A stretch of DNA of 64,000 bases from the NCBI RefSeq assembly GCF_947179165.1, contig NC_077239.1, positions 69,703,134 through 69,767,133 on the forward strand, read 5' to 3'. The translations under genes and the position numbers were made by a program. The notes beneath the pieces were generated by a model. That model did not search any database, had not been told where the DNA came from, and was given only the letters and a program-made list of their open reading frames with translations. Position 1 is the stretch's first letter, and the number at the start of each line of letters is the position of its first letter. This stretch comes from Solanum dulcamara. Lineage: Eukaryota; Streptophyta; Magnoliopsida; Solanales; Solanaceae. This document shows positions 40,155-53,223 of this stretch, piece after piece.

Positions 40155-41458
40155 TGATATACCTAAACTTACACTCCAATTAAGAAGTATGAAGCGGTCG
40201 CTGACAAATATAGAACCCAACTAGGTTGGGGTCGAACCCATAAGGAATGCAGAGTAAATAAGTGTACTAGTACTTAAATTCAGTTGTAGTCACTATTTCT
40301 CAAAAGTAAAAATACATAACATAAATTGGGGTTTTAGTTGTTTAGTAAGTAATAATTATTAATGTTCACAGTAACAGAGTAAATTAAACTTAATGTTTTA
40401 AACAATATGAGAAGATATCTAGGATTGTGTTCCCCATGACATCTAACTCAATAGTCGTCTCATATTAGTGATATCATTTCAATGCATTGCATGCAAAATC
40501 TAGCAAGTTATGTACACCTAAGTAACTTTTGGTCCTATTAGATGAATTTCATTCTTTACCTTCTGGTATCTGAATGTGTAGCTAACCAACTCTTGGTTTT
40601 GACCTCAAAAAACTATCTCCTCCCGAGCTCAAGTTCTTAGACGAAGGTTTTGTACCTCAAATCTCCATAGTAGTATTCTTTTCCTAATCACCATCCCTCT
40701 CCCGATCAAGTAATGAATACAAGCGAGTTTTAATATGTATACTCGTTAAAAGGAAAATAAGATGAAGAAAACTACATTACATTCTAAGCAATGGACAAAA
40801 ATTACCTATACATTTGCCTACTTTGTTATTTGTCGTGGTTCCCACAACCCTAGTTATGAGGTTTAACTACTCATATTCATAAGTGATGCATTAAGAATTT
40901 ATGTAGGATTCATAAAACAAGATTTACGTTTATGTAATGATAAACCTTGAATCACAAGAATGAAGAACGAATCAAGAAAACCAACGAAACTTGTATTAAC
41001 ATTTTGCTTCTTGATAGTACTCAAAAATATGTTTCTCACAATGTTCACAATGCTCAAAATCTATAAAATTGTGTAACCCTTAAAATAAAATGAGTTTTGG
41101 TATATATAGAAATACAAAACCCAATCCTAAATCTATTAGGAAAACTTAAGTTAGCACATGTTCACGATAACTCTTTCACAGACTGTACTCCTGTTCATAC
41201 CTCGTGGCCTTGCTCTATGGGGTTTTAACTTGACTCCATAACTGAGTGGTCCTTTTCTCCTTTACAAGAAAGGTTCACATTCTGTAATGCCTTTCTTGCC
41301 TTTTGGTGGGTGTCGTGGTCCTTTACTTGGTCCTTTAGGCATTATTGCAATAGTTTTTCCATGATCCTCCACCACTATCCATGGTGGACTCCACAACCTG
41401 TCAAGGGGCTTGTGGAGTTTCAATTAGCACAATTTTCTCAACTTCTTTCCTGTACAAC

Positions 41459-43571
41459 TGTAGCACCCCTAAAACGTTGTATATCGGTATTTCAATTCTC
41501 GACAAAAATAATAATGTCTCTGTATTTTGGGCATAACATTTCATACAATAATCCAAATTAGGTGATTCAAATTTTTGAGTAACCACAACAACATTACCTA
41601 CAACTTTCATGAAGAACATATCTTAATATTCATAGTTTAAGTAGATTAAATAAATTAATCTTTGCAACACATAGTGCTGTGATGGAATGGAGTGTTTGTA
41701 GAATAAAATTCATCTCTCGATGTAGCATGCTCCAAATTGGATGATTCTTGAACTAACTGAAACTAGACTTCTATATCTATAATTCTTATGAAGACACCAA
41801 ATCCTAATAAAGAATTTATCTTATTCAAACGCAGCTTCAAAAATGGATATTTCGTTAAAAGAGATCTCATCTCACCTACCATAGAAAGATCTAGAACTAT
41901 TTGACATCATCCATGACATCAAAATCCTCCATTGAATTTTCAAGATGATCCTTTGTCATTAATTTTATTTATTGTTAAGTCCCTCCTCCATACCTATAAA
42001 TACCCACCTTATTTCCTCATTTTATTCATCAAGCTTTCTTAAGCAACTCTTCTCTCTATATACCTCTTGACTCATTCTCAAATATAGTTTTAGTTTTAGT
42101 AGTATAAAAAACTACTCCGGTGATTCTTGTACTCCGGATAGTACACAAAATGCTCCGGCAAGAAGAAAAGGCTAGGGGTCCAAGAGTGTTCCAATTCGGA
42201 GTAAAGCTTCAGATTTAAGGTATGTAAGGCTTTCATAGCATCGGATTGAGTTCGTTCATGCTTCCAATATTTAAATTCATTATAATTGAGTTATAGTTGA
42301 GTTTTATCCAAATCTTGAATTCTAAATAAATTAATTCTTCTTCTATTGCGTTAGATATATTTATGCATTAAAATTATTATTATTGTTATCTCTCATATTA
42401 TTGGAATTATTGTTCATGGCTATTTTCCCATGAATCCTAATTGATTTGATGTTCATAAATATTTTTACACATATTTTGAGTAAAGATGTTGGCTTTTTAA
42501 TATTTTTATTGATAAAAAGAGTGATATGAATTAATATTATATATGTATTTTATTGAGTTTTAAAAGAGCAAAAGAGCTGAGTTTAAATGAATTTGAGTAA
42601 ATGATGTTTTGAGCAAGATGTTTTGATAAGATGTAAATTATGTTTTTGAAGTATAATGATTAATGAAGAGGAAATGAGATGAGTTTGATGATTTAAATTA
42701 AATTCTAATGAGACTAGATGATGAGATTACTATGAGCACATATTTTGGGAGTAGTATTGAGCATCGAGTTGGGTAAGAGTTTAATTGACTCAAACTCCAG
42801 AACTACGTAGCTAGCATAGGATAAAGGTTATGCCTCTTAAGTCCCAAAAAGAGGACTTTGATGAGTGGATCCAAGATGGTGATGTCCTTTACCCTGGCAA
42901 GGTATTGGATGGGTGTGGAAACGACATCGCTTCGTTGTATCATCGCTAGTTCATAAGTGATGGTTGTCGGTTAGAGAAACTCTCAACTGAGTAAGCATTT
43001 CTTATTATTATTTTAAATTTGCATTACATATTAATGTTGAGATGATATTGAGTTCTGAGCTGAGTTTTTTTTAGAGGAGTTTTTTGATATCTGTCCTTAC
43101 CTTTCTGCCATTTTACATACTCATACATTCCACGTACTGACGTCATTCGACCTGTATCATTTTATGATGCAGATACAGGTGTTAGAGATCCTTAACAAGC
43201 GCATCATTGAAGATCATTATTTTTCAGCTATTTGGTGAGTGCTTCTTATATTCGAAGGAACTCTCTATTCTTTTATTATTTTTGAGTATTATGTTTCTTT
43301 TAAAGTAGCCATGAACATGTCATTGGCACCATCTAAGAGTATTAGAGGCTTCATAGACAGAGTTTGATGATGTAATCGGAGTAGTTCTTCTTAGAAACTA
43401 CTTCTTCTAAGAATTATCTATTTTTTTATGTTGATGATGACAAGCCCACATTAGTATTCTTAAGTCTTCCGCTGATTAACAAATGAGTAATGAGACCAAG
43501 TGGTTCTCTCAGAAGCCAGAGATGGTTTCTAAGTGCCGGCCACGCCTAGGGTATCCTCTCGTGGCGTGAAA
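41459..43571 (+). repeat. Solo Tekay-type LTR (2.1 kb) inside Athila LTR
   Basis: Starts TGTAGCACCCCTAAAACG and follows the gypsy C LTR for several hundred bases (ttcaattctcgacaaaaata, attttgggcataac, ccaaattaggtgattcaaat; TATA at 41,995-42,002, then aagcaactcttctctctata). The distal half is more diverged. Flanked by ACAAC (41,454-41,458) and AGAAC (43,572-43,576), a 5-bp duplication with one mismatch. No internal sequence. Confidence 0.82.
41995..42002 (+). promoter_or_regulatory. TATA box of solo Tekay-type LTR
   Basis: TATAAATAcccacctta; same context as the gypsy C LTR box (minus strand, 59,417-59,424). Confidence 0.6.
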
Positions 43572-43814
43572 AGAACCTCAGCATAATGGCCATCTTTTGT
43601 GGACCATATAAGTCTTCATGGACCGTGGTGGCTTTTGTAATATCACTTTAGTGGCTTTTTCATCAAAAATCAGCAAAATGGCCTAACACTCATGTGCGAC
43701 TTAATATTTTTGCAAAATACCCAAAACACACATTATATTTACAAACACATGTTTGAAACCCACATTAATTTATCTTTTTAAGCACTAAAAGTGTTGTAAA
43801 TATGGAACACATCA

Positions 43815-45110
43815 ATGCTTTGAGTCGAAGAGCTCCTAGTATGGGTAAATTAGCCTTAAGTCAGAGGAGAGGCCATTGGCATTGGAGGTTCAGTCATTGG
43901 CTAGACAGTTGGTTCGACTTGATATCTCTATAACTCACACCGTATTGGCCTTCATTGAGGCTAGGTCTACTTTAATAGATCAAATTCATGCCCATTAGTT
44001 TGATGAAGACAAGTTAAGAGTGATTCGGGAAAAAGTGTTGAAAAGTGAAGGTAAGTCAGCTTCCTTTAATCTCGAGGGAGTTTTGAGGATTAATGGTCGC
44101 ATTTATGTGACAAAGGTTGGTGATTGGGTGCGTAAAATATTAGAAGAGGCTCATTATTCAAAGTATTCTATTCACCCAGGGATCGTAAAGATGTTTCATG
44201 ACTTGAAACACTACTATTGGTGGTGTGGCATCAAAAGAGACATCATAGATTTTAGGGCTAAGTGATTGAATTGACAACAAGTGAAATATGAGCATAAAAA
44301 ATTGGGTGGTTTTATGCAAAGGATGATCATTCCCAAGTGGAAGTAGGTGTGCATTACCATGGACTTTGTTCCTGGATTACCCTTGACTTTGGGTAAGCAT
44401 GATTCAATTTAGGTGATTTTGGATCAGTTTACCAAGTCAACTCATTTTATTCCGGTAAAGACTAGCTATAATGCGGAGAGATTGGACAGGATCTATATCC
44501 ATGAGATTGTTTGGATACATAGAGTTCTATATAAGAACACATGGGTACCAAGCTTGAGTTGAGCATTGATTTTCATCCTAAGACCTTATAGTCAGTTAGA
44601 GTAGATTATTCAGGTGCTTGAGGACATCCTCTGAGCTTTTTTCTTTTACTTTGGTGTCCATTGGGGTCAGTCACTTCCTCTTGCATTGTTTGTCTACAAC
44701 AACAGTTACTATTCTAGTATTCAGATGGTATTGTTTGAAGCTTTGTATGGAAGGAGGTGTAGATCTCCCATGGGAAAGTTTGATTTTTTTGGGGCACGAC
44801 CTTGGGGTATCGATCTTTTGAGAGATTCTATGGATAGGGTGAAGTTGATTCAACAGCGCCTTGTGACTGCCCAGTAGGCAGAAGAGCTATGCTGATAAGC
44901 GTGTATGTGATGTGTCATTTTCCATTGGTGAGCGAGTATTGCTCAAGGTGTCACCCACTAAGGGTGTGATGAAGTTTGGGAAGAAAGGGAAGCTCATTCC
45001 AAGGTTTATTGGCCCTTTTTAGGTTTTGGAGAAGTATGGAAATGTGAACTATAGATTGGCTATGCATCCAAGCCTTTCAGTTGTTCATCCTTTGTTCCAT
45101 GTATCAATGC
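43815..45110 (+). pseudogene. Gypsy A integrase, right part after nest
   Basis: Restarts with the residues after VVADA: LSRRAPSMGKLALS, ERPLALEVQSLARQLVRLD, then VLRINGRIYVTKVGDWVRKI, the zinc domain HYSKYSIHPGIVKMFHDLKH, ITMDFVPGLPLTLGKHDSI (first Asp), DQFTKSTHFIPVKTSYNAER. The second Asp and Glu region is degraded around 44,550. EALYGRRCRSPMGKFDFFGA at 44,740 and KVSPTKGVMKFGKKGKLIPR at 44,950 follow. Confidence 0.88.
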
Positions 45111-45400
45111 TTAAGTGATATCGACATGATGATTCACATGTGATACATGGGAATCAGTTGCTTTGGATCAGGACTTATCCTTTGAGGAGGAGCTTGTTGC
45201 TATTTTGGATAAGCAGACTAGATAGTTAAGATCAAACCATGTTGATTCAGTAAAGGTATAGTGGAGGAATTGGCATTTTAAGAAGGCTACATGGGAGGTA
45301 GAGTCTGACATACAATGTAGATACCCCAAGCTTTTTACTCCTTCAAGTACTTTACTTTGCTTTTCATTCGAGGACAAATGTGTGTTTTAGTGGTGGATAC
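45111..45400 (+). pseudogene. Gypsy A chromo-like C-terminus and purine tract side
   Basis: VHPLFHVSMLK, ILDKQTR, LRSNHVDSVKV, WRNWHFKKATWEVESDIQ: the Tekay-type C-terminal domain with the VKVxWRN...EATWE core, broken by stops. Ends before ttttagtggtggatac, a decayed purine tract next to the 3' LTR. Confidence 0.82.
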
Positions 45401-47974
45401 TGTAATGTCTCCATTCTTTCGTAAAATAACCATTATGCCCTTCCATTTAGAGTTTTAATGCTTTATTTCTGATGTGCAGATGGTTGGTGCGGTTCTCAAT
45501 GTGATTGGGTGAGATTTTGGTGAATTTTAGCCTTGGGGTGGAATTTTTATGAAATTATTGACTTTGGTCAACATATAGAGATATGAGCATTGGATGAGAA
45601 TTTTGTCAATTTCATTACATTGGGAATGTCGAGTTTAGTTTGGTTGAGTGTTGAGTTAGAGCTCTGGTACCTTAAAATGCATTTTCAAAATATAGGTTAA
45701 AAGTTGAGTTTTAGGCAAAAAAGGTGTCCTAGAGGGTATTTTTATCATAACAATCTTTATTTCTGAAATCTAATAATTCCATCAAGTCTGAAATATCAAA
45801 TTTAGTGGGGTAGCATATTAGTTTATTTTTAATAGAACCCAAATAATTTTCGAGGGTCCAATCGGAGGCATTTTTGGAATTGGTATTTCTACAGTTTTCT
45901 GGTTTCTGGTGTAGCTTATTTTGTTAATCGTGATCGCGACCTGAGGTCACTCAATTGCGATGTATTATGCCATAGTGTTTCATGATCATGGTCGGAGGGT
46001 CACGCGATCGCGATGGGATCCTTCTGTGTGTGTGCTTCACGAACGCGATTGGGGTCTGCGATTGCGATAAGGCAGTCTCCAGTACTTTGCAATCCGGAGA
46101 GTAAGTGGATCGTGATCGCGATGTATATTTTTCACCTGAACAATGTTCAATTTCGGTATTCTTCCTATTTCTCTCATTTCCACCATTGATACTCTGTTTG
46201 AAAATTATGAAGTGTGATTTTGAAGAGAGCTTTTGAGAAAATTTATGGAAGTAAGTCCCTCTTTCATTTCTAAATCATTTTTTATCAATTCCATCTTCCA
46301 AAACATTTCAAAAATCATGATTTCAATGTGGGTTTTGGGAATTTTACCCTAAGTTGGAAAATTGGCAATTTTATGATTTCGAATCCACTTCTTACATAAT
46401 TTTAATGTGGGTTTTCAACCACAAAATTCTCTTGATTCGTAGAATCTGAATTTCAAATAAAATTTTATACCCATTTGTTATCGAGGTAATTTTTGGACAA
46501 TTTTGACCCTTAATCTTAAGCCTTGCAATATGGGCATTATTAAATTCCTTTTGATGAACTCTTTCCATTTTGATAGTTGGGGATCATTTCAGAGTTAGTG
46601 TTTGAGAATAGAGCTCTAGTTAGAGTGTTCGGGTGAAATTTTGGCCTTTGAGGTAGGTTTGGCTATCCTTCTTTGAGACTGGAATTGGGTAATTGATTGT
46701 TCTTATGTTATAGTCTTTGGGATGGGATCGTAACATGATTTGGGATTGTTGGTTACATTGTGATGCCCGTGTGGGGGCTTGATTATATTGTGTTGCTTGT
46801 GTGGGGGCTTATTTGTGCAGTTTAGGTTATATAAGGGCCTTATTTGTTATTCTACCTGTTCGTGAGTATGTGATTCATGATTTGCATATAAGAGAGGCTT
46901 GTAACACTATTAGAGTTGTAATTCCTGCGTGAGGGATTGAGTTGGGCCTTTTGATCATTAATGAAAACACCCTCAGAAGGGTGAACACTTATTTTAATGT
47001 ATTCATTCCCACTATTATCTATTTGAGGGTGTGTATCATGTTTAGGCTGAGTTTTGAGAATTTTGAATTGTATATTACATATTGAGTTGAATATTGCCTC
47101 CATGCTATATATGTTGTGATGCATTCAGTTCATTCATCATATCATTAATCTTAGAAGTTGAGAAATGCAGAAATTCTTTCTAAGAAAGAAAATGAGACAC
47201 CTTTTATATCCTTGACCACGAGCTAGGTAGTAAGATGATGAGATTATGATTTGGTATATGGACTACGAGTTCCCCATAAGTCCTTGTTTGGAAGCCTTAG
47301 CTCAATAGGGTGTATACGATAGGTTGTGCGACAGCCTTGATCCCAACGTACTACCACATCATTGCATTTTTTCATTGTATTGCATCGATCTTTGAGTTAT
47401 TCGACTTGTTGATTATGTATTATGTTGTTGATCTTATGTGTTTACTTTAGTCGCGTTGTTTCTTATAAATTGACGGCACGGATGTCGGAATGAGATTTTG
47501 TGTATGCTGGTGGAAGCTTTCCTTTGTTTATTTCATAAGTATGATTAATTTCTTATCCTCAGTCGGTCAAACCTACTGAGTACATGTGGATTGTACTCAC
47601 CCTTACTTCTGTACTACTTTTGATGTAGATTCTAGTCAGGGTACCACCCGTGGCGGTTGATTATCTCTAGCGGATAGACTCATATCGAGTTGGTGGTGAG
47701 ATTCTACGCTCCGGATCGCCATCAGTTCCATCTTTCATTCCAGTCTTTATTGTTATTCAAAGACTCGTGATGTATTTCATATTCACAGTTGTATTAGATG
47801 CTCTCTATACTTATGATACTAGGTTTTGAAAAGTTCTTCGTTGCACTTCTTTTCTGTTCATTTGTGGCCTGACTTCCCCTTTGGGAATCTCGTATGTGAT
47901 TTATTATACGGCTTACACATCTAGTTGGATTTTGGGATGTGTGTCATAATGACCTCAATTTTTGAGTTGTGACA
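45401..47974 (+). repeat. Gypsy A 3' LTR (2,574 bp)
   Basis: TGTAATGTCTCCATTC to ttgagttgtgaca. The last 1.1 kb aligns with the 5' LTR remnant at 16,427-17,568. The interior (45,925-46,125) is rich in gatcgcga/gcgattgcga words. No host gene inside. Confidence 0.88.
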
Positions 47975-48960
47975 AGATCATAGTAAACTCATCATTAAAC
48001 GTTTTTTAGATAACAATAAAAAAAGTTATAATAAAATAAAAAATATAATTTTTATTCTTTTCAAATTCAAGTATAATAAATATTTTCTAATTAAAAAAAT
48101 TATTAGGAAAATAATGTGTTCAGAAAAATGTTAATATTTATTTGGAAAAAGGGCATTTTTGACTCATTAAATAACAATAAGAGTATTTTTGACCAAAGTA
48201 TTGACGGTAAGGGCATTTTTGGATCAAATATTAATGAAGGGTATTTTAGATCATTTCACATAGTTTAAAGTTATTTTTGACCCTTTTTCATTAGAACAAT
48301 AAAATCTATGTAGGTATATTTGATCCTTTTGCAAAGTTAAGAGGTATATTTGATTGTTTCACAAAGTTAAGAGGTATATTTGGCCCTTCTCACAAATGAA
48401 TTTTTTTTTCCTTCTTTAATTCAATGAATAATTTGGTTTTATTATCTTAATGATTAAACTTATTCTTACACTCATCTTCTTGTAAAATTTATCATAGATG
48501 CCCCTTTTTTGAATATACAAAAAATAACTTACGATGTAGCTGCAAAAAAAAATCTTCAATTTTTTCTTCTTTTTTCGTTCACACTTCGTTCTTATTTTAT
48601 CTCATATTTTCATACAAAAAAATTAAAGGAAAAAGGTTCGGATATAACCCTCAACCTTATGATTTAGAGTTGATATACCTTCGTTATAAGAGTGAATCAC
48701 ATATAACCTTATCATTACAGTAATGGCCTAGATATACCCTTTTTGTTAATGGAAGTGAAAAAATTATTTTTTCATTTAATTTTTCCATTTTTAATTTTAA
48801 AAACTAAAATCCATGTAGGTATATATGACACTTCTTCGCAAAGTTAAGGGGTATATTGGAATGGAGTCATGAGTAACATATATAGAAAAAATTAGGTGTC
48901 GTTACAAAATGAAAAGAGTTTAAAACAATTACGAAAGAACTCATACATATTTCCAACAAA
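47975..48960. repeat. AT-rich intergenic repeat with short direct repeats
   Basis: Non-coding. gggcatttttga occurs at about 48,149 and 48,209, and gcaaagttaagaggtatatt at about 48,331, 48,361 and 48,838. The wording matches a common type of dispersed Solanaceae repeat; its boundaries are not resolved. Confidence 0.45.
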
Positions 48961-50375
48961 GATATTGTGGTGAATATAATAGAGGATCTACTTGGAGTAG
49001 AAAGGAAGACTATGAGTGAAGTTTTGAAGAAATAAGCAACAAACAATTATATCAAGAAAGAAGGCCTGAGGAATAATTAAATTGTGCACAAGGGTCAAGT
49101 GATGTTTCTTATGGCGTCAATTATATATTTGAAGTCAGAATTCTTTTCTACAAGTCAAATGAATTCATTGGAGCATATCTCATGCCTAAAGAAGAAAAGC
49201 CATTTTCTACTTATAACAATGAGCATTCAAGTGTAATGCAAGGCGACTTGGCTACACTTAATTATACCTATTGTTCTAGGAGTGATAAAAGTGTGTCTTG
49301 TGATAAATCTTTGGAAGCTAAAAAAAATTTTAAAATGTGAATGAAAATCATGTTGTATTTGAAGGAGTTTATTCTTACTTATATTTGTGCAATCATGTCT
49401 TCTCTTGAGTAACAACTTGTCTAATCTTTATTAAAAAGGCACCTTATTATGGCTTGCGGGAATTATTAAAATTCATTATCAATTTAATTTGGGGTGGCAC
49501 GATGACAATTTTTAGAATTTGAATTTTGCTCGGGATAGCGTCATCCCGCAATAGCGTCTGACAGGTCGTTATAGTAGGCTGACGCAACCAGTTACTAGAA
49601 AACACGGATCTTATATTGAGACTCCTCCTCTTCAGTTGAAAAAGAACGAAGGATGATACAAAAACCTTCCTAGACTGCTCCAGGTTTAGGAGCAATAGAG
49701 AGGAAAGATTCCTGCGCGAAGGGGGTGAAAACACATGGATTCCAGGCTTAGCTCCGTCAGGAATCGCCTCCACAAAGTCAGAATTTTGTGTTTAGACTTC
49801 TACAGCAGCTTCTTGGTGCCTAAATAGGCTATGCACAACTAAGCAGTTCGACATGTTAATTGAATACATAATATGTTGTAGATTGACAAGATATTCCATG
49901 TTTAGGGCTTTGGGCACAAAATCTGAATGGTTAAAGCATATTGGGTGTTGTTGTTAGGGTGGAAAAGTACTGCAGTAGGTAATGTTTATCCTAAGATTGG
50001 CACTGTGTGTTTACTTTTCGTTATTAATCTTTGGGAAATCGAATTGGAGAAGGTTTTGTGGCACTGATAAGGATTAAGTGTAAGGCATTATTGGGTTCTA
50101 GTGATTTCTGATCTTGGTATAATTAAAAGGAATTCTCGAAAATGAATGTTTACTCTTAAATAGGTCCATCATTGAGATTTATGTATATTTGTCTGTAGGT
50201 TAACTATTTAATAGTATTGCTTCCACCATACGTGATTAGGGAATACGAGAATGAATGTGAAATGATAGTTGGTTGTCGATCTCATACAGTGAACTGTTCT
50301 TAATTGATTGTGGTCTTACAAGTGTGGTTGCATTCATTATGATTGTGATTGTGTGAATCTTTCTTTTTCGATTGG
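48961..50375. other. Unassigned old sequence left of gypsy C
   Basis: Plus-strand snippets such as DIVVNIIEDLLGVERKTMSE (48,960-49,020) are short and followed by stops; I do not recognise a family. 49,447-49,773 has a minus-strand open frame of 108 codons with no recognisable domain. Likely ancient repeat sequence. Confidence 0.35.
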
Positions 50376-50380
50376 CTCGG
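50376..50380. repeat. Target-site duplication of gypsy C (left)
   Basis: CTCGG; identical copy at 59,990-59,994. Confidence 0.88.
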
Positions 50381-52600
50381 TATTAAAATCCAAGCCTAGG
50401 GCCTAGACATGACATGGCAAATGAGGAACCCAAAAGTACCTCAAACAAGCCTCTTAGCATTCTTTTAGCCTTTCATAGGTAATGACAATAAATAAACAAG
50501 AGAAAATCATAATAGTAAATCTTCAACTTACATATGTCAAACAATACCTCTAACTTATAGTTTTAACGGGGAGAAGACAAGTCCCTAGATCACCCTCAAT
50601 CATAATAGAAAGAAATGCCATAGTAAGTGTTTAAAGATCTCAACATATCATAAGCTAGAAAGATAAAAGAGTATTGTTCCCGGAACATGGGAACTCACAA
50701 AAAGTAGTTTTCAAACGAATCTCAACTAGCCACATGGAGGAGAACGAGGAGGAGCACCGGTCCCTACATGGTAATATCATGTAGGCAAAAGAGTATGCGT
50801 TAGTACTTTGAATATATTAAGTATGTAAGCATGCATGAACATTGAGGAAACATTAAAATATTTATGTAATATAAAATATAATGCAATGCATGTATAATCA
50901 ATCATATAGATATCCTTTAAAACATTCATTTTGTGGGAAAATGACCATAACCGACATTTAAGACCATGCGAGCTACTACATGAAATTCAACATAACCCCT
51001 ACGTTGGCCGAGGAGACTACTTGTCAGGTAGAACTCTGTCAACTTCATTCATTTCTTTAACTGTAACTTTAAGGGCTTTCATAGATCCATTAGCCTAAAC
51101 CTACAAGGGCTCCTATGTTGGCACATAGTTAATGAGACAAGGGGTTGCTACTAGGATTCCCTTACCGAATCTCACTTCAATTCCACATTCGGTGCTAAGT
51201 CAATCCCACAGAATAGTTTAATACTTCAAAATAGTCATAGTATATAGCTTGAGAATTCAAAACATCACATTCGGTGGAATAGCTCATTAAAAGCTTTAGT
51301 GATTCAAATATGCAAGAATTGTCCTTATAGCATAAAAGATCCATCATTCATAGCATTTCATCATTCTTTTATTTCATCAGACTCCTGTTTTGATCATAGA
51401 CATTGCTTTCATAAATATTTATTTAGAGTCAAAGCTTTCAAGTCAAACTTCATTGAAAATATAGTAAAACTAGGTGGGTTTAAATCACTTCAACTTGCAA
51501 ACATGTATGTAAATGAATATGCATAAATACTTTGAAATCCACTAATTAAAAATCATACTTTAAATAATCCACCATGAATTTCAACAAACTTTAAAGAGAT
51601 AAATAGAAAAATTATTTGCAAATCATCAATTCATACATATGAAATCATTTTGCATCAAAATAGACCAATAATCATTAGTTTAACAATGATTCATGCTATT
51701 TAGTAAAAATAAGAATTACCAATAAGAAAAAATTATATGAAATTAAAAGATTTAGTTGAAAGAGTTTTGGACTACATAGGTGGAAGAACCCATGGATAAA
51801 CACCCACAAAGCGTTACTTAGAATAGAAGGACTTATTGAACACTCTTGAATCCTAGCCTTTTCTCCTCGTTGGAGTATTTTGTGTACTATCCGGAGTATA
51901 TGAATTACCAGAATAGTATTTCTACACTAATAAGAACTAAAACTATATTTTAAGAATGAGCAAAGGAGTGTATAGAGAGAAGAGTTGCTTGAAAAAGCTT
52001 TATGAACAAAATAATGAAATAAGGTGGTATTTATATGTGTGAAGGAGGGACCTAACAATAATTAAAATAATTATAAAAAAAAATTAAAAATTAAATGGAA
52101 GATTGTGATGTCATTGGTGATGTCAAATGGAGGACTATCGATGTCATGAGTAATGTTAAATGGATCTAGATCTTTCCATGGTTGGTGAGATGAACTTTCT
52201 TTTAACGGAATACCCTTTTTCGGAATTGCGTTTGAACAAGATATCTTCCTCATTAGTATTTGGTTTCCCTATGAATTGTTTTTCTAGAATTCTACTTTCA
52301 TGTCGTTCAAGAATGAACCAATTTGTATCACCCTGCAGTGAGATATGATTTTTCTTCTACAAACACTTCATTTCATCACAACACCATGTCTTGCAATAAT
52401 TAATTTATTTGACCTACTTAACCTCCTAAACTTAAAATATTATCTTTATAAAAGTTGTAGGTAATGATACTGGAGTTATTTATAAATTTGAACCACCTAA
52501 TTTGGACCATTCTATGAAAAGTTATGCCCAAAATACAGAAGCTGTATTATTTTTATCGAGAATTGAAACATCATATACAAAATTTTTAGGGGGTGTTACA
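50381..52600 (-). repeat. Gypsy C 3' LTR (2,220 bp)
   Basis: Right end on plus strand is aggggGTGTTACA; left end is TATTAAAATCC where the canonical terminus would be TGTCACAACCC, i.e. decayed by C-to-T/G-to-A type changes but fixed in place by the target duplication. Lacks about 120 bp found at 59,085-59,200 of the other LTR. Confidence 0.88.
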
Positions 52601-52616
52601 TTATCTCCCCCTTGAG
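52601..52616 (-). promoter_or_regulatory. Gypsy C polypurine tract
   Basis: Minus strand ctcaagggggagataa directly before the LTR start TGTAACACCC. Confidence 0.85.
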
Positions 52617-52836
52617 AACATTCGTCCTCGAATTAGGAAAGACTTAGCTTGAGTAGAGTAGAATATAAACCAACAACCCATCTTTAATGTAATAGTGAAA
52701 TTTAAAACATCGTTTGAAACATATTTCATAATTTTGCAAGCATATGACAAGAAAAGTTGAAATGCAAGGATTTCAAGTAATTGAACAAGGACAACTTAAT
52801 ACCTTAGGTTTGGGTAGAGGAAAAAAGATGAGGGTA

Positions 52837-53223
52837 TCACTTAATCATATCCGCTTCCGCTTCCCATGTAGCACTTTCGATTTGTTGATTTCTCCAAAGG
52901 ACTTTCATAGATGCAACTTCTTTATTCCTCAATCTCTTAACTTGCCGGTCCAAAATTTCAATCGAAACTTTTTCATAGGCCAAGTTTTCTTTAACATTCA
53001 CTACTCTCAAAGGAACAATGGAACTAGGATTACCCACATATTTTCTCAACATAGACACATGGAACACCGGATGAACCATGGTCATTTCCAATGGCAACTC
53101 CAGCTCATATGCAACCTTGTCAATACGTCTCACGATTCTATAAGGACCTACATACCTAGGTCTCAATTTTCCTTTCTTACCAAACCGAACCACACCCTTC
53201 ATGGGTGAAACCTTTAGATACAC
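52837..53223 (-). pseudogene. Gypsy C integrase C-terminus, chromo-like
   Basis: 128 codons: KVSPMKGVVRFGKKGKLRPR, YELELPLEMTMVHPVFHVSM, then VASMKVLWRNQQIESATWEA, the Tekay-type chromo-like core. Ends near ADMIK; the usual KYPHLF tail is past a stop. Protein part intact in this block. Confidence 0.9.

Larger units (their letters stand above)
21195..43814 (-). mobile_element. Athila-like gypsy element with nested insertions
   Basis: Minus-strand element: 5' LTR 43,814-40,155, tRNA-Asp type primer site, gag, protease, RT, RNase H, integrase, then a second coding region, a long 3' region and the 3' LTR 22,260-21,195. Removing gypsy B (5.7 kb), the solo LTR (2.1 kb) and the block at 23.1-24.4 kb leaves about 13.5 kb, the size class of Athila elements. 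The outer end of the 3' LTR lacks about 410 bp present in the other LTR, and about 25 bp of gypsy A target is gone, so no target duplication can be read. Confidence 0.88.
40155..43814 (-). repeat. Athila 5' LTR with nested solo LTR
   Basis: TGATATACCTAAACTTACAC to ggaacacatca on the plus strand. The LTR proper is 40,155-41,458 plus 43,572-43,814 (about 1.55 kb); the rest is the inserted solo LTR. The 40,155-40,570 part has no counterpart in the truncated 3' LTR. Confidence 0.85.
16427..47974 (+). mobile_element. Gypsy element A (Tekay-like), split by nested insertions
   Basis: One Ty3/gypsy element on the plus strand in two parts: 16,427-21,195 (partial 5' LTR, gag, protease, RT, RNase H start) and 43,815-47,974 (integrase, chromo-like C-terminus, 3' LTR). 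The left part stops inside the RNase H/connection region at LYH, and the right part restarts about ten residues later at the LSR motif that normally follows VVADA. The 22.6 kb between is an Athila-like element with its own insertions. Gag-pol is full of stops. Assignment to Tekay rests on MVRTRA-type gag, the DPGST protease, long LTRs and the WRN...ATWE C-terminus. Confidence 0.9.

Noticed and set aside
49447..49773. Minus-strand 108-codon frame as a host gene
   Set aside because: No recognised domain, no splice context, and surrounded by old repeats; not enough support.
52744..53208. 154-codon plus-strand frame
   Set aside because: Antisense shadow of the gypsy C chromo-like C-terminal domain, which has clear family similarity on the minus strand.
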